From: SAR202 cluster bacterium bin22
Lineage (GTDB): Bacteria > Chloroflexota > Dehalococcoidia > Lucifugimonadales > UBA3495
Length of the DNA stretch: 58,865 nt
Assembly: GCA_002238505.1 (NCBI GenBank)
Contig: MPMM01000022.1
Coordinates: forward strand, 1 to 58,865
Reading direction: 5' to 3'
The notes under the pieces were generated by a model, which was given only the letters and a program-made list of their open reading frames with translations, did not search any database and had not been told where the DNA came from. Below, piece after piece: positions 26,417-35,202 of this stretch. Within the stretch, counting starts at the first letter, position 1. The number at the start of each line of letters is the position of its first letter. The translations under genes and the position numbers were made by a program.

Positions 26417-26433
26417 GGGGTGATAAATACCCC
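26417..26433. promoter_or_regulatory. palindrome between divergent genes
   Basis: GGGGT (26417-26421) and ACCCC (26429-26433) face each other around GATAAAT. It lies 27 bases from the minus-strand ATG and 48 bases before the MNT-HEPN ATG. It could be an operator, possibly for autoregulation by the toxin-antitoxin-like gene. Confidence 0.3.
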
Positions 26434-26480
26434 CGTAACTGTCAGAATATAGGACAAACCCACAGGGAGTAAAGACCCAT

Positions 26481-27347
26481 ATGTCACAGCAGGACGAATC
26501 CAACAAGAGCCAGGGAGCCGACGGCCGCTGCCCCAACGCCGATCCGAAGGCCATCGCCACCGCAATGACCGTCAGGGACGCCGCCCACGCCGCCCACGCC
26601 GCCACGGTCATACTCCACGGCTCCAGGGCCCGAGGCGACCACCGCGACCGCTCCGACGTCAACCTGATACTAATCCACCACCGCGCCCCGGACCAGCGGA
26701 TCGCCGACGCGGCCACCGCCACCGGCGACAGCGAAGCCCGCCGACACTACGGTACCGACGACAGCGGCGCCTGCCCGGTCGAGGTCAGCATATCCTGGGC
26801 CCTGCCCGGGGACGTCCAGCGCGGCCGCAACACGATAAACGGCATATTCGCCCGCGCCCTGGACGAGGGAATCGCCATCAACCGGAACTGGTGGGAAACC
26901 AACTACCACCGGCTGGAAGCAACGCACCCCAGCCTCTACGAACCGCAGATCACCGCAAAGCTGCTGTCCGAATGCGCTCTGGAGCTGATGCTGGCCAGCA
27001 TCCAGGGGCAGCCGCCGGCCACCGCCGCACAGAGGCAGGCCCACCACGGCAGCCTGGCGCTGAAGCGAGCGCTGGAGGCCTGGATCTCATCGGCCGGAGT
27101 CCGCTTCCCCTGGAAGGCGACAGCCTACCGCCTGATGACGCTGGCACAGGAGAACGGCGCCCAGATGCGGGACGCGCCCACCGAGGAGGAAATCGAAATG
27201 TGGAGCGCCGCCGCCCGGGCCGCCGCAGTCACCGGCGACGAGACCCGCCTCGACGAGCAGGGAATCAGGGCCATGACCGCAGCCCGGGAACTGCACAACC
27301 AGGCCGCCGAAAGGCTGCCAGAATGGATGAGGCCCAACCAGGCGTAG
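26481..27347 (+). CDS. fused MNT nucleotidyltransferase - HEPN-like protein
   Basis: A 288-residue protein with GGGAG about ten bases before ATG 26481. The N-terminal half has the minimal nucleotidyltransferase signature HGSRARGDHRDRSDVNLILI (GS at about 47-48, Asp at about 59). The C-terminal half is helical, with LALKRALEAWISSAGVRFPW and YRLMTLAQENGAQ, similar to HEPN proteins that partner MNT. In known MntA-HepT modules the MNT AMPylates and silences the HEPN RNase. Here both seem to be one chain. The RNase motif was not clearly seen. A GHKL ATPase gene follows 70 bases later. Confidence 0.65.
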   Translation: MSQQDESNKSQGADGRCPNADPKAIATAMTVRDAAHAAHAATVILHGSRARGDHRDRSDVNLILIHHRAPDQRIADAATATGDSEARRHYGTDDSGACPVEVSISWALPGDVQRGRNTINGIFARALDEGIAINRNWWETNYHRLEATHPSLYEPQITAKLLSECALELMLASIQGQPPATAAQRQAHHGSLALKRALEAWISSAGVRFPWKATAYRLMTLAQENGAQMRDAPTEEEIEMWSAAARAAAVTGDETRLDEQGIRAMTAARELHNQAAERLPEWMRPNQA

Positions 27348-27417
27348 CCAGCGACAGGGCCACCAAAGGCAGGAATGCCAAAAACCCAATGAGCAAGAGA
27401 AGAAGGAGCGAATATTC

Positions 27418-29118
27418 ATGACCACCGCCACCGGAACAGCAGCGAGCCGCCCCCGGGAGATCCGGGCCGAGATTCACCACGACGCCATCGACCGGGTATC
27501 CAGGTTCTTCAACGCCACCGTGAGGGACTGCCTCAACGAGATCATGCAGAACTCCCGCCGGGCCGGCGCCACCGGCGTCGCCATAACCACCAACGCCGCG
27601 GGACGCATCACCGTCACCGACGACGGCAGCGGCATCGCCGACCCCCAGAGCCTCCTGTCCTTCGGCCTGTCCGACTGGAGCGAGACCACCAGCAACAGCG
27701 AGGACCCGGCCGGCATGGGGGTCTACGCCCTGGCCAGAATGCGGGACATCACCATAACCTCCCACTGCCCCGCCACCGGCGCCGCCTGGCAGGTGGAGCT
27801 GGACGAGCAGATCTTCAGCGGAGCCCGCGCCGCCACCGTGCAACCAATGAACCCGGCCGACATCCCGCCGGGTACCACGGTGGCATTCACCACCAACAGC
27901 GAAAGCCCGTACAGCTACCTGGAAGAGGAGGCCAAGCGGGCCGCCAGGTTCTACCCGCTGCCCGTAACCGTCAACGGCCACGACGCCGAGCAGAAGGACT
28001 TCCTTGCCGATTGCTCCTACATCGAGGAATGGAATGGACTCCGCATCGGGGTGAAAAACCAGCGCCGCCACTACAGAGAGCCGGGAATCAACTTCCACGG
28101 GGTAACCATCGAGGACCAGATCAACTGCCACATGATCACCAGAAGAAAGGACTGGCAGACCATGACCGACGTGGTCGACGCGCCGCAGATGGAGTTGACC
28201 CTGCCCGCCCGCAAGGACGTGGTCAAGAACGACTTCATTGACGCGCTGCAGACCGCCTGCCGCCGCGCCACCTACCGGGCAATGGCCCAGAGCGAAACGG
28301 TGGTGGAGATCAGCTTCCGGCAGCAGAAGGAAGCTGCAGAGCTGGGCGTGACGCTGCCCACGCCACCAAGCCGGCTGCACGCCTGGCAGCCGAACATGGC
28401 CGACCGGGAGCGTATGGACTACCACCCGGACGAGCGCCGCAACGACGTGCTGGCGGACAGCATCCGCGTTGAAGCCGCCACCGAGGCCCGCGAGGACCTG
28501 ACGCTGGCCATGGCCCTGGAGGACTCGGAGATCATCCGCCGGATGTATAGCGCGGACAGCCAGATGTCAGGATTCGTCTGGTACGAGGAGATGACCGTCC
28601 TAGACCGGATCGAAACGGTGCTCCACATGCCCGACGGCTCCGAGATAAACTTCTTCGACGAAGACCGCAGCGTCGAGGACCAACCGGCCGAGGACCCGGA
28701 GGGCATCGTCCACCAGCTCAGGTTCCGGGACAAGGACGGCCACGTCACCTGGCTGGAGGTTGAGGGAAAAATCGCCCTGTGGTACGACGAAGACGGCTAC
28801 GAAGGGCTGGACTACCGGCCCATGATCGCCAAGGGGCAAGCCATCGAGGTGGAGCAGCTCACCGAGCTGCTGGTCGATGCCTACCTGACCTACAGCGACG
28901 ACTCCAGCGCCGACAGCCGCGAGACACAGACCGAATACTTCCGAAACGAGGCCCGCCAGCTGGCGCTTCAAACGCTCCTCAACGAGAAGGAGGCGATCAG
29001 CGCCACCCTGAAGGCCGCCGTCAACACCCACGTAAGGCACCGGCTGCCCAGCGGCTGGAACGCCGTCATCTACCTGCAGGAAAACGAACCGCCGGAAATC
29101 GAACTGGACGAGGCCTGA
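27418..29118 (+). CDS. GHKL-type (HSP90/MutL-like) ATPase
   Basis: A 566-residue protein; GAAGAAGGAG lies about 14 bases before ATG 27418. The Bergerat ATP-binding motifs are in order: CLNEIMQNSRRAG (Glu41, Asn45), VTDDGSGI (about 67-73) and AGMGVYALA (about 98-106). The remaining 400 residues match no known HSP90, MutL, histidine-kinase or gyrase C-terminal region that I recognise. They are rich in acidic residues. A tiny ten-codon frame (MSKRRRSEYS) overlaps its start by ATGA and may couple translation. Stand-alone GHKL ATPases occur in conflict systems. Confidence 0.75.
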   Translation: MTTATGTAASRPREIRAEIHHDAIDRVSRFFNATVRDCLNEIMQNSRRAGATGVAITTNAAGRITVTDDGSGIADPQSLLSFGLSDWSETTSNSEDPAGMGVYALARMRDITITSHCPATGAAWQVELDEQIFSGARAATVQPMNPADIPPGTTVAFTTNSESPYSYLEEEAKRAARFYPLPVTVNGHDAEQKDFLADCSYIEEWNGLRIGVKNQRRHYREPGINFHGVTIEDQINCHMITRRKDWQTMTDVVDAPQMELTLPARKDVVKNDFIDALQTACRRATYRAMAQSETVVEISFRQQKEAAELGVTLPTPPSRLHAWQPNMADRERMDYHPDERRNDVLADSIRVEAATEAREDLTLAMALEDSEIIRRMYSADSQMSGFVWYEEMTVLDRIETVLHMPDGSEINFFDEDRSVEDQPAEDPEGIVHQLRFRDKDGHVTWLEVEGKIALWYDEDGYEGLDYRPMIAKGQAIEVEQLTELLVDAYLTYSDDSSADSRETQTEYFRNEARQLALQTLLNEKEAISATLKAAVNTHVRHRLPSGWNAVIYLQENEPPEIELDEA

Positions 29119-29139
29119 ACGGCCGGGGATATGGAGACT

Positions 29140-29394
29140 ATGCCCGACAGCAAGAAGTGCCGCATCTGCGGCGGGGACGAGGACCAGGGAAGCCACGGAT
29201 ACCTGGTCTGCATCGGGGACAGCGAGGCACCCGACCAGCAGGAAGGCCAGGAAAAGGCAGGGCAGCCCAGAGTCTCCGTGATCGTCTGGCGCCAGTGCGA
29301 CTCCTGCAGGAAGAACAGGTACATGACCCTCGACGATAAGGGCACCCCGCCCGCCACATGCGTCGAATGCGAGAAAGAGGCGGCCCAGGAGTAA
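29140..29394 (+). CDS. small double zinc-ribbon protein
   Basis: An 84-residue protein from ATG 29140 (ATG 29131 also possible). Cys pairs KCRICGGDED, RQCDSCRKN and ATCVECEKE form one or two zinc sites. It is probably co-transcribed with the GHKL ATPase, which ends 22 bases upstream. A role in binding nucleic acid or a partner protein is inferred. Confidence 0.55.
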   Translation: MPDSKKCRICGGDEDQGSHGYLVCIGDSEAPDQQEGQEKAGQPRVSVIVWRQCDSCRKNRYMTLDDKGTPPATCVECEKEAAQE

Positions 29395-29422
29395 AGGAAC
29401 GGACCGCAAGGACAGAAACAGG

Positions 29423-30766
29423 ATGCGAAGAACCGGGGCGAAGCCATTGGAGCGGAAAGCCAGCATAACCGCATGGACGGCGGGCGCCGCGCTAACCGCC
29501 CTGACCGGGCTATTCATCCTGCTGGGCGCGGCCCACGAATGGCGGAAGTGGCCCGGAATCTCCCACGCCCAGGAGAGACCTCCGCTGGAGTACGAACGCT
29601 GCCAAGGAAAGCCCTACCACGAAACGCCCATCACCGTAACCGCAGTAACCAGCGGAACGCCGCCCACGCTAGAACACTACCGAATAGAATGGGAAACCAA
29701 CCCCGCGGGGGCGCGGGGAGTCGCGGAATTCCGCGTCAACGACGGAGACCCACCCCAAACCAGGCGAAGGGCCGGCTACTGGCCATCCGACGGCCCGTTC
29801 GAGCCGTCGAGAAACCGGATCGACTACGACGTCGAACCGGAAATAAAATACTGGTACCAGATAGCCTGGCTCTCCGCCGGCTGGGAGGAGAACAACGACG
29901 AGGTCATCGCGTGCTCCGGCACGACCAACACCGAAAACGACGTGGTAATCGCCCACGACCCAGAGAGCGGGGGACCCCAACCCGGGGCAACGCCGACACC
30001 GACACCGACTCCGACTCCGACTCCGACCGTGGAGCCGACCGTGGAGCCGACCGCCACGGCAACAATAGCTCCGACGGCAACGCCCACAAGGGCTCCCACG
30101 GCAACGCCGGCAGACAACGGAGAGGAACAGGGGGAGCAGCCAACGCCGCACCCAACGCCGCACCCCACAGCGCCGCCTACGGTAGCCCCGACGACGCCGC
30201 CAACCTTGGCGCCGACGCCTGCCCCAACACCTGCGCCAACGGCAGAGCCCAGGCCCACGGCACGCCCGAACCACGACCGGGAAGAGAACGACCGGAAGTC
30301 GGACCCGACGGCAACCCCGACGGATGTACCGACGCCGTCGCCGACGGCCACCGCCACGCCGAGGCCGAGGCCAACGGCTACCAACACGCCCACGGCCACG
30401 CCGACCCCGACACCGGTCTTCCAGGTCGCCAGGTCAGGAGACCAGGTCCTGGCCATGAGATTAACCCTAGAGACCCCGCTGCCCACCGCAACGACGGCGC
30501 TGCCGGCGACCGCCACACCGGCGCCCACGGCAACGGCAACGGCAACGCCGCCAACACTAACGGCATCCGCGGCCGCTGGACCGCATGTGGAGAGACCCAG
30601 CAGGCCGGCCATAGCCGGGATCGGCGACGCGCTTCCCCGCCTGAGAGATGGGATCCGCGCCATAACCGCTACGGACCGGCAACGGCTGACGCTGGTCGCA
30701 GCCCTGGTGGCCGCACTGATAGCGGCCGCGAGCGTATTCGCCTACCTCCTGCTGAGAAAGCAATAA
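29423..30766 (+). CDS. Thr/Pro-rich surface stalk protein
   Basis: A 447-residue protein. An N-terminal membrane segment (LTALTGLFILLGAAHEW) is followed by an extracytoplasmic domain of about 130 residues, possibly fibronectin-like (LEHYRIEWETNPAGARGVAE). Next comes a low-complexity stalk of about 220 residues built from Pro-Thr and Ala-Thr repeats, then a C-terminal membrane segment (LTLVAALVAALIAAASVFAY) and a basic end. Such stalks lift domains off the cell surface and are common in Chloroflexota. The TAA overlaps the next ATG. Confidence 0.65.
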   Translation: MRRTGAKPLERKASITAWTAGAALTALTGLFILLGAAHEWRKWPGISHAQERPPLEYERCQGKPYHETPITVTAVTSGTPPTLEHYRIEWETNPAGARGVAEFRVNDGDPPQTRRRAGYWPSDGPFEPSRNRIDYDVEPEIKYWYQIAWLSAGWEENNDEVIACSGTTNTENDVVIAHDPESGGPQPGATPTPTPTPTPTPTVEPTVEPTATATIAPTATPTRAPTATPADNGEEQGEQPTPHPTPHPTAPPTVAPTTPPTLAPTPAPTPAPTAEPRPTARPNHDREENDRKSDPTATPTDVPTPSPTATATPRPRPTATNTPTATPTPTPVFQVARSGDQVLAMRLTLETPLPTATTALPATATPAPTATATATPPTLTASAAAGPHVERPSRPAIAGIGDALPRLRDGIRAITATDRQRLTLVAALVAALIAAASVFAYLLLRKQ

Positions 30767-31227
30767 TGAGCAGAAACCTCCGGGTAAAATGCCCGGTCGA
30801 CGGGTGCCAGCAAACAGTTAAGAGCTACCGCAGCCTGGCCAGACACACTGAACCAGCCCACGGACTGTGCGCCGACTGCGCCATCCAGAACAGGAAAGAT
30901 TGCCGGTGCCACGAAGAGCGGATGGCGGAACAGGCAGACCTGGGAATATACGTCCGCATATCGCTGACCGACGGCCGCAGGCTGACCGTCGAGGAGCTGA
31001 AAGGGGATACAACCGAGGACCAGTTCGTCACCGGCCACGGCGTGAACCCCGACTGCTCGACGACGTGGACGATCCACATCATCAGCACGAAAGCCATCGC
31101 CAAGGTGCAGCCGCTCGCCTACAACCTGATCAGCGGACTGCTGGAGCAAGAACTGAAGCCCAGAAAAACCAGACCAGCCGGACGGGACACAAAACAAGTT
31201 GACGCCGAAAAAGAAGGACCTGGTTGA
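30766..31227 (+). CDS. zinc-finger protein
   Basis: A 153-residue protein from ATG 30766. It has a C2H2-type finger (CPVDGCQQTVKSYRSLARH, then AH) and a second Cys/His group (CADCAIQNRKDCRCH). The C-terminal part, from about residue 55 (DLGIYVRISLTDGRRLTVEE), looks like a beta-rich domain. Nucleic-acid binding is likely. Its end overlaps the TTG start of the next gene. Confidence 0.55.
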   Translation: MSRNLRVKCPVDGCQQTVKSYRSLARHTEPAHGLCADCAIQNRKDCRCHEERMAEQADLGIYVRISLTDGRRLTVEELKGDTTEDQFVTGHGVNPDCSTTWTIHIISTKAIAKVQPLAYNLISGLLEQELKPRKTRPAGRDTKQVDAEKEGPG

Positions 31228-31756
31228 TAAGCAGGAGGAACGGCAGTACCACCAAGCCAACGGCCGGTGGGAGCAGGCCGTTCTCCGCCAGATGATGCCG
31301 CTGGGAAGGCTGCTGATGCAGGCCAGGCACAGCGGCCGCACGGTGAGACTCGAGGACCCGCGAATCAAAGCGGAACTGACCAGATTGATTGGAAAATTAA
31401 CCGGCTGGCACGCGGACTACTCACGCTGGAGGAGCGATCAGGGAAGGCCCCTCACCGGCCGGTACCGACCCCAGGACAGCAGCGCGCCCCCAGAGACCAG
31501 GGCAGTTGCAGCGGCAAAGGAGGCGGCCTATCGGCTGAGGCTGAAGGAAAGAGCCCGCGCCCGGGCCGCCCTGAAGGACCTGGCCGCGGCGACCGAGGAG
31601 CTGGCCCGGCGGGAAAGCAGACGGCAGCGAGCGCCGCGTGGGAAAGAGAAGGAGAAGAATGGGGTACACCCACAAGTGGCGGCTCAAGCCGGAGGCCACC
31701 GACCGGAAGACCACAGAAATAGGCGAGGACATCCTGACCATGATGATGCTCACTGA
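31199..31756 (+). CDS. basic helical protein of unknown function
   Basis: A 185-codon frame from TTG 31199. The N-terminal region (KKKDLVDKQEERQYHQANGR) and an Arg/Ala-rich helix (RLKERARARAALKDLAAATE) suggest a coiled, basic protein. The last 32 codons overlap the next gene in another frame and look out of frame, so the true end may be earlier. Confidence 0.4.
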   Translation: MTPKKKDLVDKQEERQYHQANGRWEQAVLRQMMPLGRLLMQARHSGRTVRLEDPRIKAELTRLIGKLTGWHADYSRWRSDQGRPLTGRYRPQDSSAPPETRAVAAAKEAAYRLRLKERARARAALKDLAAATEELARRESRRQRAPRGKEKEKNGVHPQVAAQAGGHRPEDHRNRRGHPDHDDAH

Positions 31757-32144
31757 AATTCCGGTTGCGAGGCACACGGACCATCCGGACCAGCCGCCGC
31801 AGATAGACGAGAACCATATTTCCTTCAACGGGGTCGGGGATGACATGTGCGAGGACTTCAGGTGGCCTCCGCCCGAAGAATTGAACCGCCTGATGGGGAT
31901 TAATCCCGGGACCGACTGGTGCAAGACAGAACGGAGACCCTATGACGTGCTGGTGGCCGCGGCGCTGATCTCAATCAAGCACCACCTGGGGCCCAACGTA
32001 GAGACCGGCAGTGACGGCCGCCTCGACGAGGAAGAATGGAAAGCGGCCATCAGCCTGTACCGCCGGGCCTTCCCGGACAGGCACATACCAGCCGGAATAA
32101 CCGAGGATTACAGCGAAGGACAGGCGCCCCTGCTGGGCCTGTAA
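31659..32144 (+). CDS. conserved phage-type hypothetical protein
   Basis: A 161-residue protein; AAGAGAAGGAG lies a few bases before ATG 31659. The sequence CKTERRPYDVLVAAALISIK, followed by HHLGPNVETGSDG, closely recalls a small protein family often seen in phages (KTAxKPYDxxVxAxLxxxKHHLG). The family's function is not known to me. It is soluble and acidic. Confidence 0.55.
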   Translation: MGYTHKWRLKPEATDRKTTEIGEDILTMMMLTEIPVARHTDHPDQPPQIDENHISFNGVGDDMCEDFRWPPPEELNRLMGINPGTDWCKTERRPYDVLVAAALISIKHHLGPNVETGSDGRLDEEEWKAAISLYRRAFPDRHIPAGITEDYSEGQAPLLGL

Positions 32145-32169
32145 ACCTGCGGCAAAGGAGCAGACCCCA

Positions 32170-32667
32170 ATGGACCAAAACGAAGGACGAACCCCGACCC
32201 CGAAGGGTTACGATGAGAACGAAAAGACCGCATACCTGGAAGGCCTAAGAGTAGGCAGGGCGGAGGGCGGCCGCCGGACGACCGCCGAGGCGCTCTTCGA
32301 TATGGCGACCAGCGCCTTCAGCGGAGCGGGGGTGACGGTCATGATAATAGCCTGGAGCCATAAGCTCCCCCTGTTCGGACTGGCCTTAGCACTCGCGATG
32401 GCCGGGGTGGCCGTCGGCAACGGATACCGGCTGGTCAGAGACCTGCAGCAGGACCCCGTCCCCGTCGTTGAGGCCACCCGAGAGCTCCTGATGCTGATCG
32501 CCTGCCTGACGGTAATCGCCGCGGCTCTCGCTCCCCACCCAATCACCACGGCAATCTGCCTGTTAAGCATCGGAGCGGCGCTGATCAACGAGGTCCGAAA
32601 CCGCTTCAACCGAAAGGGCAGCGACCGGCAGGCCAGTAAGAACCAGGACCAGGACGAAGGAGGCTGA
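32170..32667 (+). CDS. membrane protein with about four spans
   Basis: A 165-residue protein; AAAGGAG lies upstream of ATG 32170. A soluble head with a Gly/Arg-rich segment precedes hydrophobic stretches (GVTVMIIAWSHKLPLFGLAL; LALAMAGVAVGNG; LLMLIACLTVIAAALA; TTAICLLSIGAALI). The tail is basic. No family is recognised. Confidence 0.55.
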   Translation: MDQNEGRTPTPKGYDENEKTAYLEGLRVGRAEGGRRTTAEALFDMATSAFSGAGVTVMIIAWSHKLPLFGLALALAMAGVAVGNGYRLVRDLQQDPVPVVEATRELLMLIACLTVIAAALAPHPITTAICLLSIGAALINEVRNRFNRKGSDRQASKNQDQDEGG

Positions 32668-32675
32668 CAGGTCAG

Positions 32676-33200
32676 ATGACCAGCAAACGCTACGCGGCAA
32701 ATACCGAGGTCTCGCCCCAGCGCAGCCGCATGGAGATCGAACAGGTCCTGGAGCGGTACGGCACCGAGGACTTCGTCTACGGGCACGACCGGCAGAAGGC
32801 CATGATCGCCTTCACCTACCAGGGAATGCCCGTCCGGATAACCATGCCCATGCCGAACCGGGACGACTTCCAGCACTACGAACGCAGGACCAACCGCGGC
32901 GTTACCCGGCTTGAACGGACCGAGTCCAGCCAGGAAAACCTGTACCGACAGGCGGAACGTCAGGCCTGGCGGGCGCTGCTGCTGGTGATAAAGGCCAAGC
33001 TGGAGGCCATCGCGGCCGGCATAACCACCTTTGAGCAGGAGTTCCTGCCCTACATGCTGCTGCCGGACAACACCACGGTCAGCGACCGGATAATCCCCGG
33101 CATCCACCAGCTCCTGGAGGACGGCCACCTGCCGGAGCTGATGCCGCGCCAGCAGGGAGCCATAGCCCTCGGGGCCCCGGTACAACAACCGGAGGTCTGA
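32676..33200 (+). CDS. conserved phage/plasmid hypothetical protein
   Basis: A 174-residue protein. The pattern MTSKRYAANTEVSPQRSRME, then VLERYGTEDFVYG, then LLLVIKAKLEAIAAGITTFE matches a hypothetical family widespread in phages and integrated elements (YA..T.VS...SR.EIE..L.RYGA; ALLLVIKAKLEAV..GI.T.EEEFL). The family role is unknown to me. It supports a mobile-element origin for this region. Confidence 0.65.
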   Translation: MTSKRYAANTEVSPQRSRMEIEQVLERYGTEDFVYGHDRQKAMIAFTYQGMPVRITMPMPNRDDFQHYERRTNRGVTRLERTESSQENLYRQAERQAWRALLLVIKAKLEAIAAGITTFEQEFLPYMLLPDNTTVSDRIIPGIHQLLEDGHLPELMPRQQGAIALGAPVQQPEV

Positions 33201-33249
33201 AAGGCAATACCGCCAACCAGCGAGAGACGATGGATAGAAGGAGACACAC

Positions 33250-33558
33250 TTGACCACGACAACAGAGACCAGCCCCTGGACCAAAAAACTCGATGACGCC
33301 CTGGAAAAACTGGGCGCCGCCCACCTGACCCTGGAAGAGCTGCACCGGGACCTTGAAAGCTACCGCGACAACTTCGACCCGGACGCCGACGACAGGGCCG
33401 ACGCGGACTACGCCATGATCGACTGGATCACCGACACCGTCGGACAGCTGAAGGAACGGATCGACATGAGCGAAATCAACTCCGACCTGGACCTGGATGA
33501 GGATAAGGTCAAGGAGAACCTTAACCGGCTGAACGCAGAGCGCGGCGCCGGAAACTGA
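33250..33558 (+). CDS. small acidic coiled-coil protein
   Basis: A 102-residue protein from TTG 33250, with GAAGGAG about eleven bases upstream. It has charged helices (KKLDDALEKLGAAHLTLEEL; VGQLKERIDMSEINSD) and a net negative charge. No family is recognised. Confidence 0.5.
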   Translation: MTTTTETSPWTKKLDDALEKLGAAHLTLEELHRDLESYRDNFDPDADDRADADYAMIDWITDTVGQLKERIDMSEINSDLDLDEDKVKENLNRLNAERGAGN

Positions 33559-33571
33559 AGGGATACGCCCA

Positions 33572-34051
33572 ATGGCAGACAGTAACCAGCCCGAATTGGT
33601 CCACGTACACCGCTGGGTGACCTATCAGACCCAGTACGCCCACGACTGGAGGCTGTGCCTAGACTGCCACGCCAGCGAGCAGGTGGAATCAGAAGCCGCC
33701 GACCGGCTGAAGGAGCTGATGGACGTGGTTCACGCCGGCGAAGGATTGAACCGCATCCGGGGCAGAATGGGCCACGGCCGTCTGAACACCGGGGTCGCCT
33801 GCCACCTGCTGGCAACCATAGACACCAGCCGGCCGGAAACCCGAATCACCAGCCAGGCGCCGTACCCGGCCGAGACCCGGGAGTTCGCCACCACCGAGGA
33901 GGCCGCCAGCCACATATTCGCCATGATCGAACAGTTCGCAGCCGACAGCGCCGACTGGAAGCGAGCCGCACTGGAAGGCGGGAAATGGAAGCCACGGACC
34001 GGGCCGGATGGCCCGGAAAAAAGGGGACAGGGAGAGCGGAATAACTTATGA
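33572..34051 (+). CDS. hypothetical protein with one Cys pair
   Basis: A 159-residue protein with GAAGGGA near ATG 33572. The head (VHRWVTYQTQYAHDWRLCLD, then CHASEQ) carries His and Cys residues that may bind zinc. A helical C-terminal part follows, with a basic tail. No family is recognised. Confidence 0.5.
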   Translation: MADSNQPELVHVHRWVTYQTQYAHDWRLCLDCHASEQVESEAADRLKELMDVVHAGEGLNRIRGRMGHGRLNTGVACHLLATIDTSRPETRITSQAPYPAETREFATTEEAASHIFAMIEQFAADSADWKRAALEGGKWKPRTGPDGPEKRGQGERNNL

Positions 34052-34143
34052 CCGGCGCCTCCTGGCGCCGGCGCTGGGGGAGAATTCAAAATCCAGGTCC
34101 GGCCCCGAGATCGGGCCGGAAGCGCTGCAAGAAGGAGATGAAG

Positions 34144-34602
34144 ATGACACCCCAGGAACAGAACAATCAGCCAACAGACGCCAGCGAAGATCCAGGCTCC
34201 AGCTTCTTCGCCCGGATAACCGAAAAACTACGCAACCAGGTGGACCTGGCCTGCAAGACCTGCAACGAACCCTTCCGGGGAGACCCGGACGGCGACGGCC
34301 TGTGCAGCCGATGCAGCCACTACGCCAGCGTCCCTTCCGACGCCCCAGGCGCATTTAACTGGTTTCAGAAGCACAACAACGGCGCCTGGACCGTGCGGGC
34401 CCTCTGGGAGGACTACCGCTACGTGGGCGACGGCCGCCGGGAGGACATCCCCATGGAAATGCCCGCGGCCGGCGACGCGATCAACGTCTACCGGCGCGAC
34501 GGCTCCAGCTCCAGGCAGACCATCAGCAAGGTGGGCGAGAGCTTCATGGCCCACAACGGCTGCCGGTACCTCTACTGCGAAATAAGCCCGGACGGCCGGT
34601 AG
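34144..34602 (+). CDS. zinc-ribbon protein
   Basis: A 152-residue protein; AAGGAG lies about six bases before ATG 34144. Two Cys pairs (DLACKTCNEPF; GLCSRCSHY) form a zinc ribbon near residues 37-57. The C-terminal part (INVYRRDGSSSRQTISKVGE) looks like a small beta domain. The TAG is followed directly by the ribosome binding site of the next gene, so TAG acts as a true stop here. A GGCGCC hairpin lies about 85 bases upstream. Confidence 0.6.
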   Translation: MTPQEQNNQPTDASEDPGSSFFARITEKLRNQVDLACKTCNEPFRGDPDGDGLCSRCSHYASVPSDAPGAFNWFQKHNNGAWTVRALWEDYRYVGDGRREDIPMEMPAAGDAINVYRRDGSSSRQTISKVGESFMAHNGCRYLYCEISPDGR

Positions 34603-34616
34603 GAGGAGCGACGCCA

Positions 34617-35140
34617 TGATCACCAACACGATCCACGGCTCCAACAACGCCGAACCTGCGATTCGCAACCTCCTGAACCGGATCAAGGACGAGGGCTCGC
34701 TAACCGGCCAGCTGGTGACCGGTTACCCGCTCTTCCCCATCGAGGGCCGACGGCCCTACTCACCGGACGCGGTCCTGGTATCCGCCCAGGGACAGGTGAC
34801 CATCATCGACGTAACCGACGAAAAGGAGCCAGGCGACGTCAAGGAACGGCACGACCTGGGCTTCAACCAGATCCGGTCCCGGCTCTGCAACGACCGGCGT
34901 ATGCGCCGTGGAAGGCAGCTCAAGCTGCACCTGCAAACAGTTACCTACGGCCCCAACCTGAAGCCCGAAAGCATCAACCCGGGAGAACCCGATTACCCGG
35001 TGGTCGACGACCGCCACCTGACCAGCATGCTCCACACCTTCCAGAAAATGCAGGACCTGCTCCACTCCGAGGCCGGACTGAACGACGACGCGGTGATGAG
35101 CGTCCTGTGTCACTACCGGCACGACTGGGGAGAAGGCTGA
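34617..35140 (+). CDS. hypothetical protein, possible nuclease-like fold
   Basis: A 174-residue protein; GAGGAG lies directly before ATG 34617. The segment PYSPDAVLVSAQGQVTIIDV, then TDEKEP, resembles the D...[D/E]xK core of NERD and other PD-(D/E)XK proteins, but the usual Glu-x-Lys is not exact. The rest is mixed. The nuclease idea is weak. It lies just upstream of the first TnpB element. Confidence 0.45.
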
Positions 35141-35202
35141 CCGCCAGGCGAAGGCCAGGGATCTGACAGATTCCTGACCGGCTGCCCGAAGGGCCAGGAG
35201 GG

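Noticed and set aside
30000-30560. Repeats in the Thr/Pro stalk region as a CRISPR array or minisatellite
   Set aside because: The repeats are simple codon repeats (CCGACX) within an open frame, with no regular spacer structure.
34048-34140. N-terminal extension of the 34144 protein from ATG 34048
   Set aside because: The extension is translated from a GGCGCC hairpin and gives a Trp/Arg-rich sequence; the ATG at 34144 has a good AAGGAG.
34617-35140. Restriction endonuclease partner for a DNA methyltransferase
   Set aside because: The acidic/lysine core is incomplete and neither methyltransferase is adjacent.
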